Assembly (NCBI GenBank): GCA_963787195.1
Contig: CAWBCI010000003.1
Span: forward strand, 1 to 64,000
Source of the DNA: CAWBCI01 sp963787195
GTDB lineage: Bacteria > Bacteroidota > Bacteroidia > Bacteroidales > JAGOPY01
DNA length: 64,000 bases
Direction of reading: 5' to 3'
This document shows positions 7,481-17,137 of the stretch, piece after piece. Positions within the stretch are counted from its first letter, which is position 1. The number at the start of each line of letters is the position of its first letter. The notes beneath the pieces are model-generated. The model was given only the letters and a program-made list of their open reading frames with translations. It was not told the origin of the DNA and did not search any database. The position numbers and the translations under genes were made by a program.

Positions 7481-8143
7481 ATGAAAATGAAAAATTTAGT
7501 GAAACTATTAATTGTGGTTATTTTATTGACAATGACCACCGGATCTTATGCGCAAATAAGATTTGGAGTTAAAGGCGGATTAAACCTTGCAAATATGCTT
7601 TATAAGGATAAATATGATACATACAGCAAAGATTACAAAATGAAAGCAGGCTTTCATATAGGCATGACACTGGAATTCTCAATTTCGGAAAAATTTGCCA
7701 TAGAACCTGGACTTTTATATTCTTTGAAAGGATTTAAGATGGAAGATTCAGGTATAACAAATTCATTTAATTTGAATTATTTGGAAATTCCAATTAATGC
7801 CGTTTATAAAATTGATTTAGGCAGTGGAAAGATTTTGATTTTTGCCGGGCCTTATTTTGCTTATGGTATATCAGGTAAAATGAAATCAAGTGAGGCTATG
7901 TTTGGTGCAAATATGAACGAAAAAGAACTAAAACTCGAATTAGGTAACGATAAAGATAAAGATGATTTAAAAGCACTTGATTATGGATTGAATTTTGGTG
8001 CAGGTTTTGAAATTGTAGGTGTAACAATAGGCCTTCAATATGGACTTGGATTAGCAAACTTATCACTTTATACGGAAGACGAGACGAAATTTAAAAATAG
8101 AGTCGTTGGTATTTCCGTGGGCTATAAATTTGGAGGAAAATAG
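7481..8143 (+). CDS. Outer-membrane beta-barrel protein (OMP_b-brl_2-like)
   Basis: This 220-residue protein has an N-terminal signal peptide (hydrophobic residues about 8-20, cleavage after SYAQ). It then shows alternating amphipathic strands typical of small eight-stranded barrels: FGVKGGLNLANM at the start, IEPGLLYSLKG, LNYLEIPINAVYKI, GLQYGLGLANL, and a last strand ending in VGYKFGGK. This is the common porin-family/OmpA-like architecture of Bacteroidota, where function is usually unknown. A charged loop of about 25 residues (NEKELKLELGNDKDKDD) sits in the second half. ATG at 7481 is chosen; a second ATG two codons later is equally possible. Confidence 0.85.
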   Translation: MKMKNLVKLLIVVILLTMTTGSYAQIRFGVKGGLNLANMLYKDKYDTYSKDYKMKAGFHIGMTLEFSISEKFAIEPGLLYSLKGFKMEDSGITNSFNLNYLEIPINAVYKIDLGSGKILIFAGPYFAYGISGKMKSSEAMFGANMNEKELKLELGNDKDKDDLKALDYGLNFGAGFEIVGVTIGLQYGLGLANLSLYTEDETKFKNRVVGISVGYKFGGK

Positions 8144-8210
8144 GAAACTAAGCCATAATAAATTGTAGCATTAATGCGGGTTTTAGAAATAATTCAAGCT
8201 TTCTGTACAT

Positions 8211-8399
8211 TCAAGCTTTCATCCTGCAAAAATCATCCTGAAGTATTGTATACTTCATATTTAATGGTTTATCGATAATTACTTTTCTTCCTGGTGAAAA
8301 TTCATAGTGTATTCGCGTTTCCATAGCTAAATCCGGAAACCAGCCACATGCATAGTTGCATGACAGCCACCAAAACGCGGAGTATTCACTAAAAATTTT
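8211..8399 (-). pseudogene. Possible gene remnant (62-codon open frame without a start)
   Basis: On the minus strand a frame stays open from about 8399 to a TGA at 8211-8213. It reads plausibly protein-like, with WWLSCNYACGWFPDL, then RIHYEFSPGRKVIIDKP. No ATG occurs before the middle of the frame. I do not recognise the family, and chance cannot be excluded. Confidence 0.25.
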
Positions 8400-8571
8400 T
8401 CAATTTTCATGTATTTATATTGTGAAGCTTAGTACTTGTATACGCTGTCTTTAAATGGAGATGGTCCTACATAATTAACTGATGGATTTCTTCTCTGCAT
8501 CCCGCTTGCAGATCACTGAGAACAAGTGGATTAGGGGGTCAGCTTGATCTGAGGAAAAGCGGCGAGGGGGG

Positions 8572-8634
8572 CAGTCCTTAGTCGTCAGTCGTCAGTCGTT
8601 AGTCTTCAGTCTTCAGTCGTTAGTTGGCAGTCAG
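8572..8634 (+). repeat. Period-7 tandem repeat, YAGTCKT type (nine units)
   Basis: Nine uninterrupted heptamers: CAGTCCT, TAGTCGT, CAGTCGT, CAGTCGT, TAGTCTT, CAGTCTT, CAGTCGT, TAGTTGG, CAGTCAG. The AGTC core is nearly constant and the first and sixth bases vary. This is one of the clearest members of the heptamer class in this window. Confidence 0.85.
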
Positions 8635-9205
8635 TTGACAAAAGATGCGGATGTAGCCGCAGGTCGTGACCTGCGGTAAGCACTTGTTAATTGGCAGAAT
8701 AATCGCGACTTAATCGGAGCTTATGATAGCAAGTCACTCTGGAGAGGAATTAGGGTTTCCCTGGTACTCGTGACCCTGGGTTTCAAACCCATAATTGACA
8801 GCCAACCAAACATCAAAACATAAGGATTTTTCGAATTAAAGTTTTATGGAATTTATGGATCGTCATTACAAGAAATGTTCGATCTTTGGAGGTTTATAAA
8901 GGTAGGGCAATCATATTGTGAACTGATAAATGAATTGTGAGTGAATGCTGTGTAATCAAAGCTAAATAATAGAGAAAAATCCGTAAAAATATTTTGGTTT
9001 GAGGCAATAGGTGAGTATAAGATGGATGATGACCTGATGGTACTGAAGATATACGAAATCTAAAATTTGAACTACAAATTCCGGCTTGAACTGCTGCAGC
9101 AGATGAACAGAATGATTTTATCGGAAATTACCCTGCCATTCGAGATATATAAATGCTTAAGAATTCAGATCAGAGAAATTGCATCTGAGATATTTAATTA
9201 TTCAT

Positions 9206-10243
9206 ATGCCTGAGAAGCGGAGAATATATGTAAACGGATTATTTATAGGACAGCAGATGACAGGGGTTCAAAAATTTGCTTATGCTGTTTGCCGGGAAAT
9301 GTCAGCGCTAAATACTGACCTTGTCTTCTTATGTCCAAGATCCATCTCATATATTCCACCTTTCGGAAGTGTCAGAAAAATCGGAAACTTAAAAGGGCAT
9401 CTTTGGGAACAGCTTGAACTTCCCCTTTACCTGAAAAGAAAAAAGATCAAAACACTTCTGAATTTATGCAATACAGCCCCTTTGTTTTCGGGCGGACAGG
9501 TAGTATGTATCCATGACCTATCCTTCTCTGTTTCAAAAGAATGGTTTTCAAATAGCTATACATACGCCTATAGATTTTTAACTCCTAAAATTGTTAAAAA
9601 GGCTAAACAGGTTTTGACCGTGAGTGAATTTTCAAAAAATCAAATTTCAAAAGCATATTCCATAGATCCGGAGAAGATCAGGCTTGTTTATAACGGAATA
9701 TTTTTTAGAGATGCACTGTCGGATAAGACTGCACCCCTTAATAATGAAAAATATGTATTGTTTGTTGGCTCCCCCAGTCCGCGAAAGAATCTTAAAATGC
9801 TCATAGAGGCCCTGGAGGAAATCGGTGAAAAAGATTTAAATCTAATTGTAGTCGGTAAAAAGAATAAAATCTTTAAAAACGGAATAATACCGGAATCAAG
9901 CCGGGTCAGGTATTACGATCATACTAATGACGCGGAGCTGCAAAATCTTTATAAATACGCGAAAATGCTGGTAATGCCTTCATTTTACGAAGGTTTTGGC
10001 TTGCCTGTCCTGGAGGCCCTGTTCTTTAATTGTCCTGTCATTTGTTCAGATATACCGGTCTTTCGTGAATTGTTCGGGGAAAATGTCACCTTTTTTAATT
10101 TAAATTCAAAGGAGGACTTAAAGGAGAAAATCAGATCAATATTAAATGATGAAGAAAAAATTAAAATCAATGTAAATGAATTACTCAGAAAATTTAATTA
10201 CGGGGATGGGGCAAAGCTAATCCTCGATATAATTGACAATTAA
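9206..10243 (+). CDS. Glycosyltransferase family 4 (GT-B)
   Basis: This 345-residue glycosyltransferase transfers a sugar from a nucleotide donor to a growing surface polysaccharide or lipid-linked chain. The N-terminal half has TGVQKFAYAVCREM and a conserved CIHDLSF. The C-terminal GT4 domain shows LFVGSPSPRKNL, then the E-x7-E motif in EGFGLPVLEALF, which binds the donor. It is probably cytoplasmic, at the membrane. An in-frame TTG at 9179 exists, but the ATG at 9206 (MPEKRRIYVNGLF) matches the expected N-terminus. It heads the polysaccharide operon, with the next gene starting 3 bp after its stop. The sugar cannot be told from sequence. Confidence 0.9.
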   Translation: MPEKRRIYVNGLFIGQQMTGVQKFAYAVCREMSALNTDLVFLCPRSISYIPPFGSVRKIGNLKGHLWEQLELPLYLKRKKIKTLLNLCNTAPLFSGGQVVCIHDLSFSVSKEWFSNSYTYAYRFLTPKIVKKAKQVLTVSEFSKNQISKAYSIDPEKIRLVYNGIFFRDALSDKTAPLNNEKYVLFVGSPSPRKNLKMLIEALEEIGEKDLNLIVVGKKNKIFKNGIIPESSRVRYYDHTNDAELQNLYKYAKMLVMPSFYEGFGLPVLEALFFNCPVICSDIPVFRELFGENVTFFNLNSKEDLKEKIRSILNDEEKIKINVNELLRKFNYGDGAKLILDIIDN

Positions 10244-10246
10244 CAG

Positions 10247-11356
10247 ATGAAAGTTGCGATAGTACACGATTGGTTTATTTTTGTAGGAGGATCTGAAAAA
10301 GTTGTCCAGAAGCTATTGCAATTATATCCGGATGCCGATGTTTATTCCCTGATTAATGGCTTTTCAAAAGAGAATGTCAATCGTTTTTTGCTTGGGAAAA
10401 AGGTAAGGACCAGTTTCCTGCAGAAAGCTCCCGGGATCAGAAAGTATTACCGTTTTTTACTGCCGCTTTTTCCGCTGGCTATTAAAACACTTGATCTGTC
10501 TTCCTATGATCTGATCATTTCATCCTCTCATTCGGTGGCAAAAGGAGTGAAAATACGGAAAGGACAAAAGCATATCTGCTACATCCACACTCCCGTCAGA
10601 TATGCCTGGGATATGCGCCAGCAGTATTTGAAACAGATTCCAAGCTATTTCCTGAAGAAGGTATTCTGTGTTTCAATGGCGGCGCTTAGAAAATGGGATT
10701 TGAAATCCAATGAAACGGTTAACTATTTTATCGCGAATTCCAATTACGTGGCTGAGAGAGTCAGGAGGAATTATAAAAGAGAATCCACAGTAATCTATCC
10801 TCCGGTGGATACAGATTTTTTTTCCAAAGCTATTACGGATGGAAAGATCAATCAATCCAATTATTTTGTGGTAGTTTCAAGGCTTGTTTTTTACAAACGC
10901 ATAGATTTGGTGATCAATGCTTTTAATGAGCTGCCCGGATTAAAATTATTGATTATCGGAATTGGTCCGCAAAGCCATTATTTAAAATCAATCGCGGGCA
11001 AGAACATCACTTTTTTGGGTTATAAGAGCGATGAAGAGATCAGGAATTATTTTGCAGCTTCCAGGGCTGTCATTTTCTCAGCCTATGAGGATTTCGGAAT
11101 CACCCCGGTGGAGGCCCAGGCTTGCGGCACACCCGTTATTGCTCTGGGCAAGGGAGGTTATCTTGAAACCATTATAGATGAAAAAACGGGAATACTTTTT
11201 AAAGACCAGAGCGTTGACTCCCTGAAGAAAGGTATAGTACGTTTTCTTGAACTGGAACCGGGCTTTGTAAAAAGTGATATTATAAAGCATGCCGAAAAAT
11301 TTAATATTGAACGTTTTAACCATCAGATGAAGGAATTTATCAATGATAAAATCTAA
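10247..11356 (+). CDS. Glycosyltransferase family 4 (WbaZ-like)
   Basis: This 369-residue GT4 enzyme begins MKVAIVHDWFIFVGGSEKV, which is typical of WbaZ/mannosyltransferase-type proteins acting in O-antigen or capsule assembly. The middle has CYIHTPVRYAWDMR. The donor domain shows VVVSRLVFYKRIDLVI and the E-x7-E motif in YEDFGITPVEAQACG. Length is normal for the family. It follows the previous GT by 3 bp and overlaps the start of the polymerase/ligase gene by 14 bp, so translation is likely coupled. The acceptor and sugar are unknown. Confidence 0.9.
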   Translation: MKVAIVHDWFIFVGGSEKVVQKLLQLYPDADVYSLINGFSKENVNRFLLGKKVRTSFLQKAPGIRKYYRFLLPLFPLAIKTLDLSSYDLIISSSHSVAKGVKIRKGQKHICYIHTPVRYAWDMRQQYLKQIPSYFLKKVFCVSMAALRKWDLKSNETVNYFIANSNYVAERVRRNYKRESTVIYPPVDTDFFSKAITDGKINQSNYFVVVSRLVFYKRIDLVINAFNELPGLKLLIIGIGPQSHYLKSIAGKNITFLGYKSDEEIRNYFAASRAVIFSAYEDFGITPVEAQACGTPVIALGKGGYLETIIDEKTGILFKDQSVDSLKKGIVRFLELEPGFVKSDIIKHAEKFNIERFNHQMKEFINDKI

Positions 11357-12572
11357 AACTCAATATTACCTGAAGCAAGTAAACCGTTTGCTGCTCCTGA
11401 TGCTCTTCGCCTTTCCGATTCTTCCCCTGAAAATAGCAGTGGTTCTTATTTTGATTTTTTCTTTCAGTACAATCCTGAATTATTTCTTGGTTCAAAGAGT
11501 AGAACTGAAATTCAGTTATTTGCTGCTCCTGACGCTCAGCTTCCCCTTGCTTTATTTTATCAACTATTTGGTCTACCCCCAATCACATGCCGCCTGGTTT
11601 GAATTTGAAAAGAGGATATCACTGTTGGCAATGCCTCTTATATTCAGCATTACCTGGGTTGATGTAAAAAAATCAACATTGTTCGGCGTTTACAATGTTT
11701 CAGTGCTATTACTGAGTTCAGGCGTATTGGTCTATTTATTTGTATTTGGCATCAACCAGGGCTTTTTCAGCGGGGGATTGAGCTATGCAATCCGAAGCAC
11801 CGTCGAACTTATAAGCTCTATCCATCCCACTTATTTTTCTTTCTTCGCCGGATTTTCATTTTACCTGGTTCTCAGCAATTTATTGAAGCAAAAATTTCGT
11901 CCCCTGAATTTCCTGCTGAGAATATTGCAACTCTTCGTTCTCGCGGCTATCCTGGTTCTGCTCGCTTCCAGGATATTTTTTCTGTCAAGCCTGCTCATCA
12001 TTCCATACATAATTATCAGATCCAGACTGATAATAATATACAAGGCTGGGATGATCTCCTTCTTTGTCCTTTCGCTTGCCTTATCGGTGATTTTTATCCC
12101 CGGACTCAGACAGCGGTCTTCCGAACTGGAGATCAAAAACTTTAAAATTCCCGGTAATAGTGAGATCAATTCAACTAATCTGCGCCTGGGTATTTACCAT
12201 TGTTCCTTTGAGCTTTTGAAAGAGAATTTTATCTGGGGTGTCGGAACGGCAAAACTTCAGCAGAAATTGAATAATTGCTATGAATCGATCCATGTTGATG
12301 AACTTCATGAAAACAATTACAATACCCATGACGAATATTTAAACATTTGGCTGGGACTGGGATTGGCGGGTCTAATGCTATTCTTAGCCATATTAATTCT
12401 CAGTTTTAAGAGATCTTTGCTGAATGAAGAACATTTGCTCTTTTTATTGCTGTTTTCTATATTTTGTCTGACTGAAAATTTATTGGCAAGACAATATGGG
12501 AATTTTCTATTTGTAGTATTTAATTATTATTTTCTATTTTCCAAAAACCAATCATTAAAAACTATAGGTTAA
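11343..12572 (+). CDS. O-antigen polymerase/ligase family membrane protein (Wzy/WaaL)
   Basis: This 409-residue polytopic protein has about ten to twelve hydrophobic segments across its length. A large periplasmic loop at about residues 255-330 ends in the Wzy_C motif region NTHDEYLNIWLGLGLAG, followed by two or three more helices. Members either polymerise lipid-linked repeat units or ligate the finished chain to lipid A core. The neighbouring ABC-2 exporter normally serves chains finished in the cytoplasm, so a ligase role may be likelier here; this is inference. The gene overlaps the upstream GT by 14 bp, and its stop sits directly before the permease start. Confidence 0.85.
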   Translation: MIKSKTQYYLKQVNRLLLLMLFAFPILPLKIAVVLILIFSFSTILNYFLVQRVELKFSYLLLLTLSFPLLYFINYLVYPQSHAAWFEFEKRISLLAMPLIFSITWVDVKKSTLFGVYNVSVLLLSSGVLVYLFVFGINQGFFSGGLSYAIRSTVELISSIHPTYFSFFAGFSFYLVLSNLLKQKFRPLNFLLRILQLFVLAAILVLLASRIFFLSSLLIIPYIIIRSRLIIIYKAGMISFFVLSLALSVIFIPGLRQRSSELEIKNFKIPGNSEINSTNLRLGIYHCSFELLKENFIWGVGTAKLQQKLNNCYESIHVDELHENNYNTHDEYLNIWLGLGLAGLMLFLAILILSFKRSLLNEEHLLFLLLFSIFCLTENLLARQYGNFLFVVFNYYFLFSKNQSLKTIG

Positions 12573-13328
12573 TTGAATATCTTTTATCAAAACATACTGA
12601 GGAACCTGGTGGTCCGTAACCTGAAGCTGAAATATAAGAATTCATTCCTGGGTTATTTATGGAGTCTGATCACTCCCCTTGTATTTCTGATCATATTTAA
12701 TTTTGTTTTCGGAATGGCCTTTGATTTCATCGAAAACTATTCCCTCTACGTTTTAACAGGACTGGTATTCTGGATATTCTTTACCAATTCGACCAACGAG
12801 ATTATCGCGAGTCTTTTCCGGAACGCGAGCATTATTAAATCCATCAGTATTCCCATTGAGATATTCCCCCTTTCTTCCTTAATTACAGAATTTGTAAATC
12901 TGCTGCTAACCTTTGTCGCATTCATCATACTGATGTTATTTTTTGGCTTTCATTTCAGCTGGGAAACCATACTTATCATTCCCGTAATCGTTATATTTTC
13001 ATTGTTTATCCTGGGTTTTTCCACTATGCTCAGTGTCCTGAACATATATTTCAGGGATGTTTCTATTCTATGGAACACGATTAATCCGGCTTTATTTTAT
13101 CTGACACCCATCGCCTTTACCCTGGAGATCATACCGGTGAAATATCACTGGATACTAAAAATGAATCCCCTGTATCATTTTTTCAAAGGAGCCAGGGACA
13201 TACTTTACAGCAATAAGGTCCCCTCACTGAGTTGTTGGATCTATATGATAATCCTGGCTTCGGTATCCATGCTGCTGGGATATATGACGCTAAGAAAACT
13301 GCGGAGGGGTCTGATTTCAAATATGTAA
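12573..13328 (+). CDS. ABC-2 type polysaccharide exporter permease (Wzm/TagG-like)
   Basis: This 251-residue protein has six hydrophobic segments. The family N-terminus LKLKYKNSFLGYLWSLITP precedes the first helix, and a conserved FYLTPIAF segment precedes the last helices. It forms the membrane channel for the ATPase encoded next. A TTG at 12573 immediately follows the upstream stop codon. The next Met (residue 48) would remove the first helix, so the TTG start is preferred. The gap to the ATPase gene is 3 bp. Exported chains are likely built by the adjacent glycosyltransferases. Confidence 0.9.
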   Translation: MNIFYQNILRNLVVRNLKLKYKNSFLGYLWSLITPLVFLIIFNFVFGMAFDFIENYSLYVLTGLVFWIFFTNSTNEIIASLFRNASIIKSISIPIEIFPLSSLITEFVNLLLTFVAFIILMLFFGFHFSWETILIIPVIVIFSLFILGFSTMLSVLNIYFRDVSILWNTINPALFYLTPIAFTLEIIPVKYHWILKMNPLYHFFKGARDILYSNKVPSLSCWIYMIILASVSMLLGYMTLRKLRRGLISNM

Positions 13329-13331
13329 AAA

Positions 13332-14075
13332 ATGGAACCGATAATTGAAATAAAAGATGTAAATCTCAGCTATACTTTGGTTGATCCCAAATTTCAATCC
13401 TTAAAGGATCTTGTGACATCCATGTCGTTCAGGAAACTATTTTCAAGAAAGGAAGTTATCAGGAATTTGACATTGAACATTTACAGGGGTGAAATTCTTG
13501 GGATTGTCGGGAAGAATGGAACGGGGAAAAGTACGCTTTTAAAGGCTATTGCAGGAATTTTGGAACCGGTGAGCGGGAAGATCATAGTCAGGGGAAAAAT
13601 TGCCCCCCTGCTTTCCCTGGGATCGGGAATCGAACTTGAGCTGACCGGATATGAAAACATAAAACTCCTGGGCAGCCTGATGGGCTATACAAGAAAGCAA
13701 TTGGCTGATATAAATAAAAAAGTGATTGCCTTCTCTGAACTTACACATGAGCAGCTCCAGGCACAGGTTAAAACCTACTCGAGCGGAATGATGGCCCGCC
13801 TGTCTTTCAGCATCGCAATTTCTGAAAACCCTGAGATATTGATCATCGATGAAGTCCTGGCTGTTGGAGATATGGGATTTCAGAGAAAATGTATAAGCCG
13901 TATCCATGAAATTCATCAGAAAGGCGGGACCATCTTGTTCGTTTCACATAGCCTGGCGGATGTCCAGGCAATCTGTACCCGGGGGATTTGTATTAATAAT
14001 CATGTGATAGAAAAAGAAGGCAATCTGCACGAAATCGGATTGTATTACAATTCCCTTTTTGAAAAGGAAAATTAG
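13332..14075 (+). CDS. ABC-type polysaccharide exporter ATP-binding subunit (Wzt/TagH-like)
   Basis: This 247-residue ATPase energises the permease encoded upstream. Walker A GKNGTGKS is at residues 60-67, the ABC signature YSSGMMARLS near 149-157, Walker B ILIIDE at 169-174, and the switch histidine in FVSHS near 206. It ends soon after the nucleotide-binding domain. It therefore lacks the C-terminal carbohydrate-binding domain of about 150 residues that Wzt proteins use to recognise a capped chain end. It resembles TagH/RfbB-type exporters that do not require a terminal cap. Codon use and spacing match the neighbouring operon genes. Confidence 0.92.
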   Translation: MEPIIEIKDVNLSYTLVDPKFQSLKDLVTSMSFRKLFSRKEVIRNLTLNIYRGEILGIVGKNGTGKSTLLKAIAGILEPVSGKIIVRGKIAPLLSLGSGIELELTGYENIKLLGSLMGYTRKQLADINKKVIAFSELTHEQLQAQVKTYSSGMMARLSFSIAISENPEILIIDEVLAVGDMGFQRKCISRIHEIHQKGGTILFVSHSLADVQAICTRGICINNHVIEKEGNLHEIGLYYNSLFEKEN

Positions 14076-14145
14076 AAATGCAGATCAACAAACAGGGAAT
14101 TCGCGCGGGCAATGATATTAAAGAGTTTTAAATTGGGAGAGAAAA

Positions 14146-14652
14146 ATGGTTTCTATAATAATTCCATGCTATAATCAGGGTGAATACCTGCTCCAGGCGG
14201 TTGAAAATCTTGAACCCCGGGAGAATAAACTGTATGAAGTCATCATAGTTGACGATGGGTCTTATGAGGAAGAAACATTAAAAGCCTTTTCTTTACTGGA
14301 GGAAAGAGGATATAAAATTATTCATCAGGAAAATTTGGGCCTGGCTAAAGCAAGAAACATCGGGATTGAAAACGCTTCCCGGGATTATATTCTACCTCTG
14401 GATGCTGATAATATCATTTCCTTAAGCTATTTGGAAAGGGCCACCGGGATTCTCGAAAATGATCCCGAAGTTGGTGTTGTTTATTCGGATCTGTATAGGT
14501 TTGGGAAGATTAACGATGAACTCAGGCTCCCTGATTTCAGCCCGGAAAGATTTTTAGCAGTTAATTTTATTGATGCCTGCGCGGTATTCCGGAAATCAAT
14601 CTGGAAAAGAGCCGGCGGTTATGACACTTCATATGCCCGCCCAGGGTTATGA
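14146..14652 (+). CDS. N-terminal fragment of a multidomain GT2 glycosyltransferase (frameshifted)
   Basis: This frame encodes 168 residues of a GT-A family 2 domain. It starts MVSIIIPCYNQGEYL, continues with the nucleotide-binding VIIVDDGS and a DAD-type metal site (LPLDADN), and reaches RAGGYD. The expected continuation is found in the +1 frame from about 14647 (GYEDWELWISAFEQG). Deleting one base from the GGG at 14644-14646 joins the two halves without a gap. The intact gene would run 14146-17059, about 970 residues. Either this is a recent frameshift mutation or one base is a sequencing or assembly error. Confidence 0.85.
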   Translation: MVSIIIPCYNQGEYLLQAVENLEPRENKLYEVIIVDDGSYEEETLKAFSLLEERGYKIIHQENLGLAKARNIGIENASRDYILPLDADNIISLSYLERATGILENDPEVGVVYSDLYRFGKINDELRLPDFSPERFLAVNFIDACAVFRKSIWKRAGGYDTSYARPGL

Positions 14653-17059
14653 AGACTGGGAATTATGGATCAGTGCTTTTGAACAGGGTTTTAAGTTTCA
14701 CCATATTAAAGATACATTGTTCAAATACAGGGTAAGGGAAAACTCGATGAATGTCGCAAGCAATAAACCGGGTACCCGTGAACGCCTGTTTTCTTACATA
14801 ATAAATAAACACGATGATCTTTACAGGAAATTCGCCGGGGAAGTTTCAACCTATTTAATTCATAATCTGGCCGAATTAGAAGAAGCCCACTTTTCGAACC
14901 TGGATCAAATTCAGAATTTATTTAAAAGCATAGAGGATTATAAGAATATCAATGCCAACTTAAATTCCAGACTAAACGATCTGCTTTTGGAAAATTCTCA
15001 ATTAAGTGCCCGGGTAGAGGATTTAGACGCGAAAATATTGGATAAGGATAACACGAATTCCCAGTTAAACTTCCAGTTAAAAAAATCACTGGATACAATA
15101 TTTCAGATGCAATCCAGGATTAATGAAATTGAAAATAGTAAGTTATGGAAATTGAAGCTTCATATCAATCACATACGACAGCGCTTTAGATCCAATTCGG
15201 CATCCGATAATAGTTTTTTCAGCAAGCTTTTGCTTCTGTTCAGCAAAAAGACTAAAAAGTTGCTGAGATTTCTTTTTGCTTTAATATTCAAACATTTGTA
15301 TTTATTTTTCGAATCGAAAAAAGTGATTATTGTAGAAGTCAGCCAGAATATTATGGAGTTGGCAAATGATCCCTATTCCAGGTATTTAAATGGTAAAATA
15401 TTAAGAGAGAAGGATATACTTAAATTGAAAAGTGAGATTGACAAGCTTCAATTAAAGCCGGTTTTCAGCATTATCATGCCGGTCTATAATCCACCCCTTA
15501 AGTTTTTCAAAAAGGCTATAGAGTCAGTTCTGAATCAGGTTTATGATTCCTGGGAATTGTGCATCGCCGATGATTGCTCCACTGATCCGGAAGTTAAAAA
15601 AGTTATAGAATTTTATGCCAAAAAGAATTACAGGATCAAGGTCGTCTACAGGAATGAAAACGGACATATTTCAAAAGCCTCCAATTCTGCTCTTGAACTG
15701 GCTACCGGCGATTATATCGTGTTGATGGATCAGGATGATGTATTAGCCATAAATGCTTTGTATGAAAATGCACGTTTAATAAATGAACATGCTGATGCGG
15801 ACCTGATTTATTCGGATGAAGATAAAATTGATGAGAATGAAAATCACAGCTATCCCCATTTCAAGCCTGACTGGAGTCCTGATAGCTTGTTGTCGCGGAA
15901 TTATTTAGGCCATCTTACCGTATTCAGGACATCTTTAATTCGTCAAATCGGGGCCTGGCGGACCGGGTTTGAAGGTAGCCAGGATTATGATCTTGTCTTA
16001 CGCTTTACCGAACAAAGTGAAAATATTTATCACATACCCGAGATACTTTATCATTGGCGGGTTCATTCTTCCTCTGCTGCAAGGGGTGAAGATGCGAAAC
16101 CTTATGCCTATGTAGCGGCTCAGAAAGCGCTGACTGAAGCTTTAATCCGGAGAAATGAAACCGGGAATGTCAGCTTTCTGGATGGTTTCAGGGGCTATTC
16201 TATACGTTATAAAATTAAGGAAGCAGGTAAAAAAGTCAGCATTATAATCCCTTCAAAAGATAAGACCGATATCCTTGCTGTCTGCATTAATTCCGTCTTT
16301 TCCAAATCAACTTTTGAGAACTTTGAAATCATCGTTGTTGACAATGGAAGTTCTGATCCTGACTTCTTCGATTTGATTAAAAGCTGGAAAGACCAGGAAC
16401 CCGGAAGGTTCAAACATGTGGAGGCTCCCATTCCCTTCAATTTTCCCCGGCTCATAAACATAGGTTATGAAAATAGTGATGGGGATTATCTGATACTCCT
16501 GAACAACGATACGGAAGTCATTTCTCCGGACTGGATTGAAGGTTTGATGGAACAAGCTCAAAGACCCTCTATCGGCGTTGTGGGCTGTAAATTGCTTTAC
16601 CCGAACGAAACCATACAACATGCGGGAGTTGTCATAGGAATGGGTGGGGTTGCCGGTCATGTGCTTGTTGGGGAGCACAGAGACGGTCCCGGTTATTTCA
16701 ACTATGTCAATATGGCGAACAATTACAGCGCGCTCACTGCTGCCTGTATCATGGTCAGGAGAGAGGTCTTTGCAGAAGTCGGTATGTTTGATGAAGATTT
16801 CTCGGTTGAATATAATGATGTTGATTTCTGCCTGAAGATCAGGGAAGCGGGATACAATAATATCTATCTGCCGCATGTGGAACTCTTTCATCACGAATCC
16901 ATCACAAGAGGACATCCGCATGCCACCAAAGAATCCTATGAACGGCATTTGATAGAAGTCAACAAGTTCAAGGCAAAGTGGATGAAATATATAGAGCATG
17001 ATCCATGCTATAATCCCAACCTTACCCTGGGTGCAGCCAACTTTGCGATTAAAGAATGA
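14570..17059 (+). CDS. Multidomain GT2 glycosyltransferase, remainder (coiled coil plus two GT2 domains)
   Basis: The real reading starts near 14647, as a continuation of the gene at 14146. The N-terminal part completes the first GT2 domain (YEDWELWIS). A heptad-rich coiled coil of about 90 residues follows (ELEEAHFSNLDQIQNLF onward). Then come a second GT2 domain (FSIIMPVYNPPLKFF, DDCSTD, MDQDD) and a third (VSIIIPSKDKTD, VVDNGSSD, LLNNDTEV, then a late HHESITRG). Proteins with several GT2 domains extend polysaccharide backbones processively or with alternating linkages. The coiled coil may set spacing or bind the methyltransferase encoded next, which also has one. Length of this frame is 829 residues including a short out-of-frame start. 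Confidence 0.88.
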   Translation: MMPARYSGNQSGKEPAVMTLHMPAQGYEDWELWISAFEQGFKFHHIKDTLFKYRVRENSMNVASNKPGTRERLFSYIINKHDDLYRKFAGEVSTYLIHNLAELEEAHFSNLDQIQNLFKSIEDYKNINANLNSRLNDLLLENSQLSARVEDLDAKILDKDNTNSQLNFQLKKSLDTIFQMQSRINEIENSKLWKLKLHINHIRQRFRSNSASDNSFFSKLLLLFSKKTKKLLRFLFALIFKHLYLFFESKKVIIVEVSQNIMELANDPYSRYLNGKILREKDILKLKSEIDKLQLKPVFSIIMPVYNPPLKFFKKAIESVLNQVYDSWELCIADDCSTDPEVKKVIEFYAKKNYRIKVVYRNENGHISKASNSALELATGDYIVLMDQDDVLAINALYENARLINEHADADLIYSDEDKIDENENHSYPHFKPDWSPDSLLSRNYLGHLTVFRTSLIRQIGAWRTGFEGSQDYDLVLRFTEQSENIYHIPEILYHWRVHSSSAARGEDAKPYAYVAAQKALTEALIRRNETGNVSFLDGFRGYSIRYKIKEAGKKVSIIIPSKDKTDILAVCINSVFSKSTFENFEIIVVDNGSSDPDFFDLIKSWKDQEPGRFKHVEAPIPFNFPRLINIGYENSDGDYLILLNNDTEVISPDWIEGLMEQAQRPSIGVVGCKLLYPNETIQHAGVVIGMGGVAGHVLVGEHRDGPGYFNYVNMANNYSALTAACIMVRREVFAEVGMFDEDFSVEYNDVDFCLKIREAGYNNIYLPHVELFHHESITRGHPHATKESYERHLIEVNKFKAKWMKYIEHDPCYNPNLTLGAANFAIKE

Positions 17060-17137
17060 AGCCCTGGCTAAGCAGAATTTTTTGAAAGCTTATTCAGGCA
17101 TTTTGAGGAAGTTATATTTTGAATTTAAATTAAAGAA

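Larger units (their letters stand above)
8144..9205. other. Long intergenic region (about 1.06 kb) with repeats and a possible gene remnant
   Basis: No intact gene is visible. It holds a possible coding remnant on the minus strand (8211-8399), nine heptamers (8572-8634), a perfect 20-nt palindrome CCGCAGGTCGTGACCTGCGG (8657-8676) and a short palindrome TGGGTTTCAAACCCA near 8773-8787. The last 200 bp contain only broken short frames. The region separates the beta-barrel gene from the polysaccharide operon and may contain its promoter. Confidence 0.6.
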
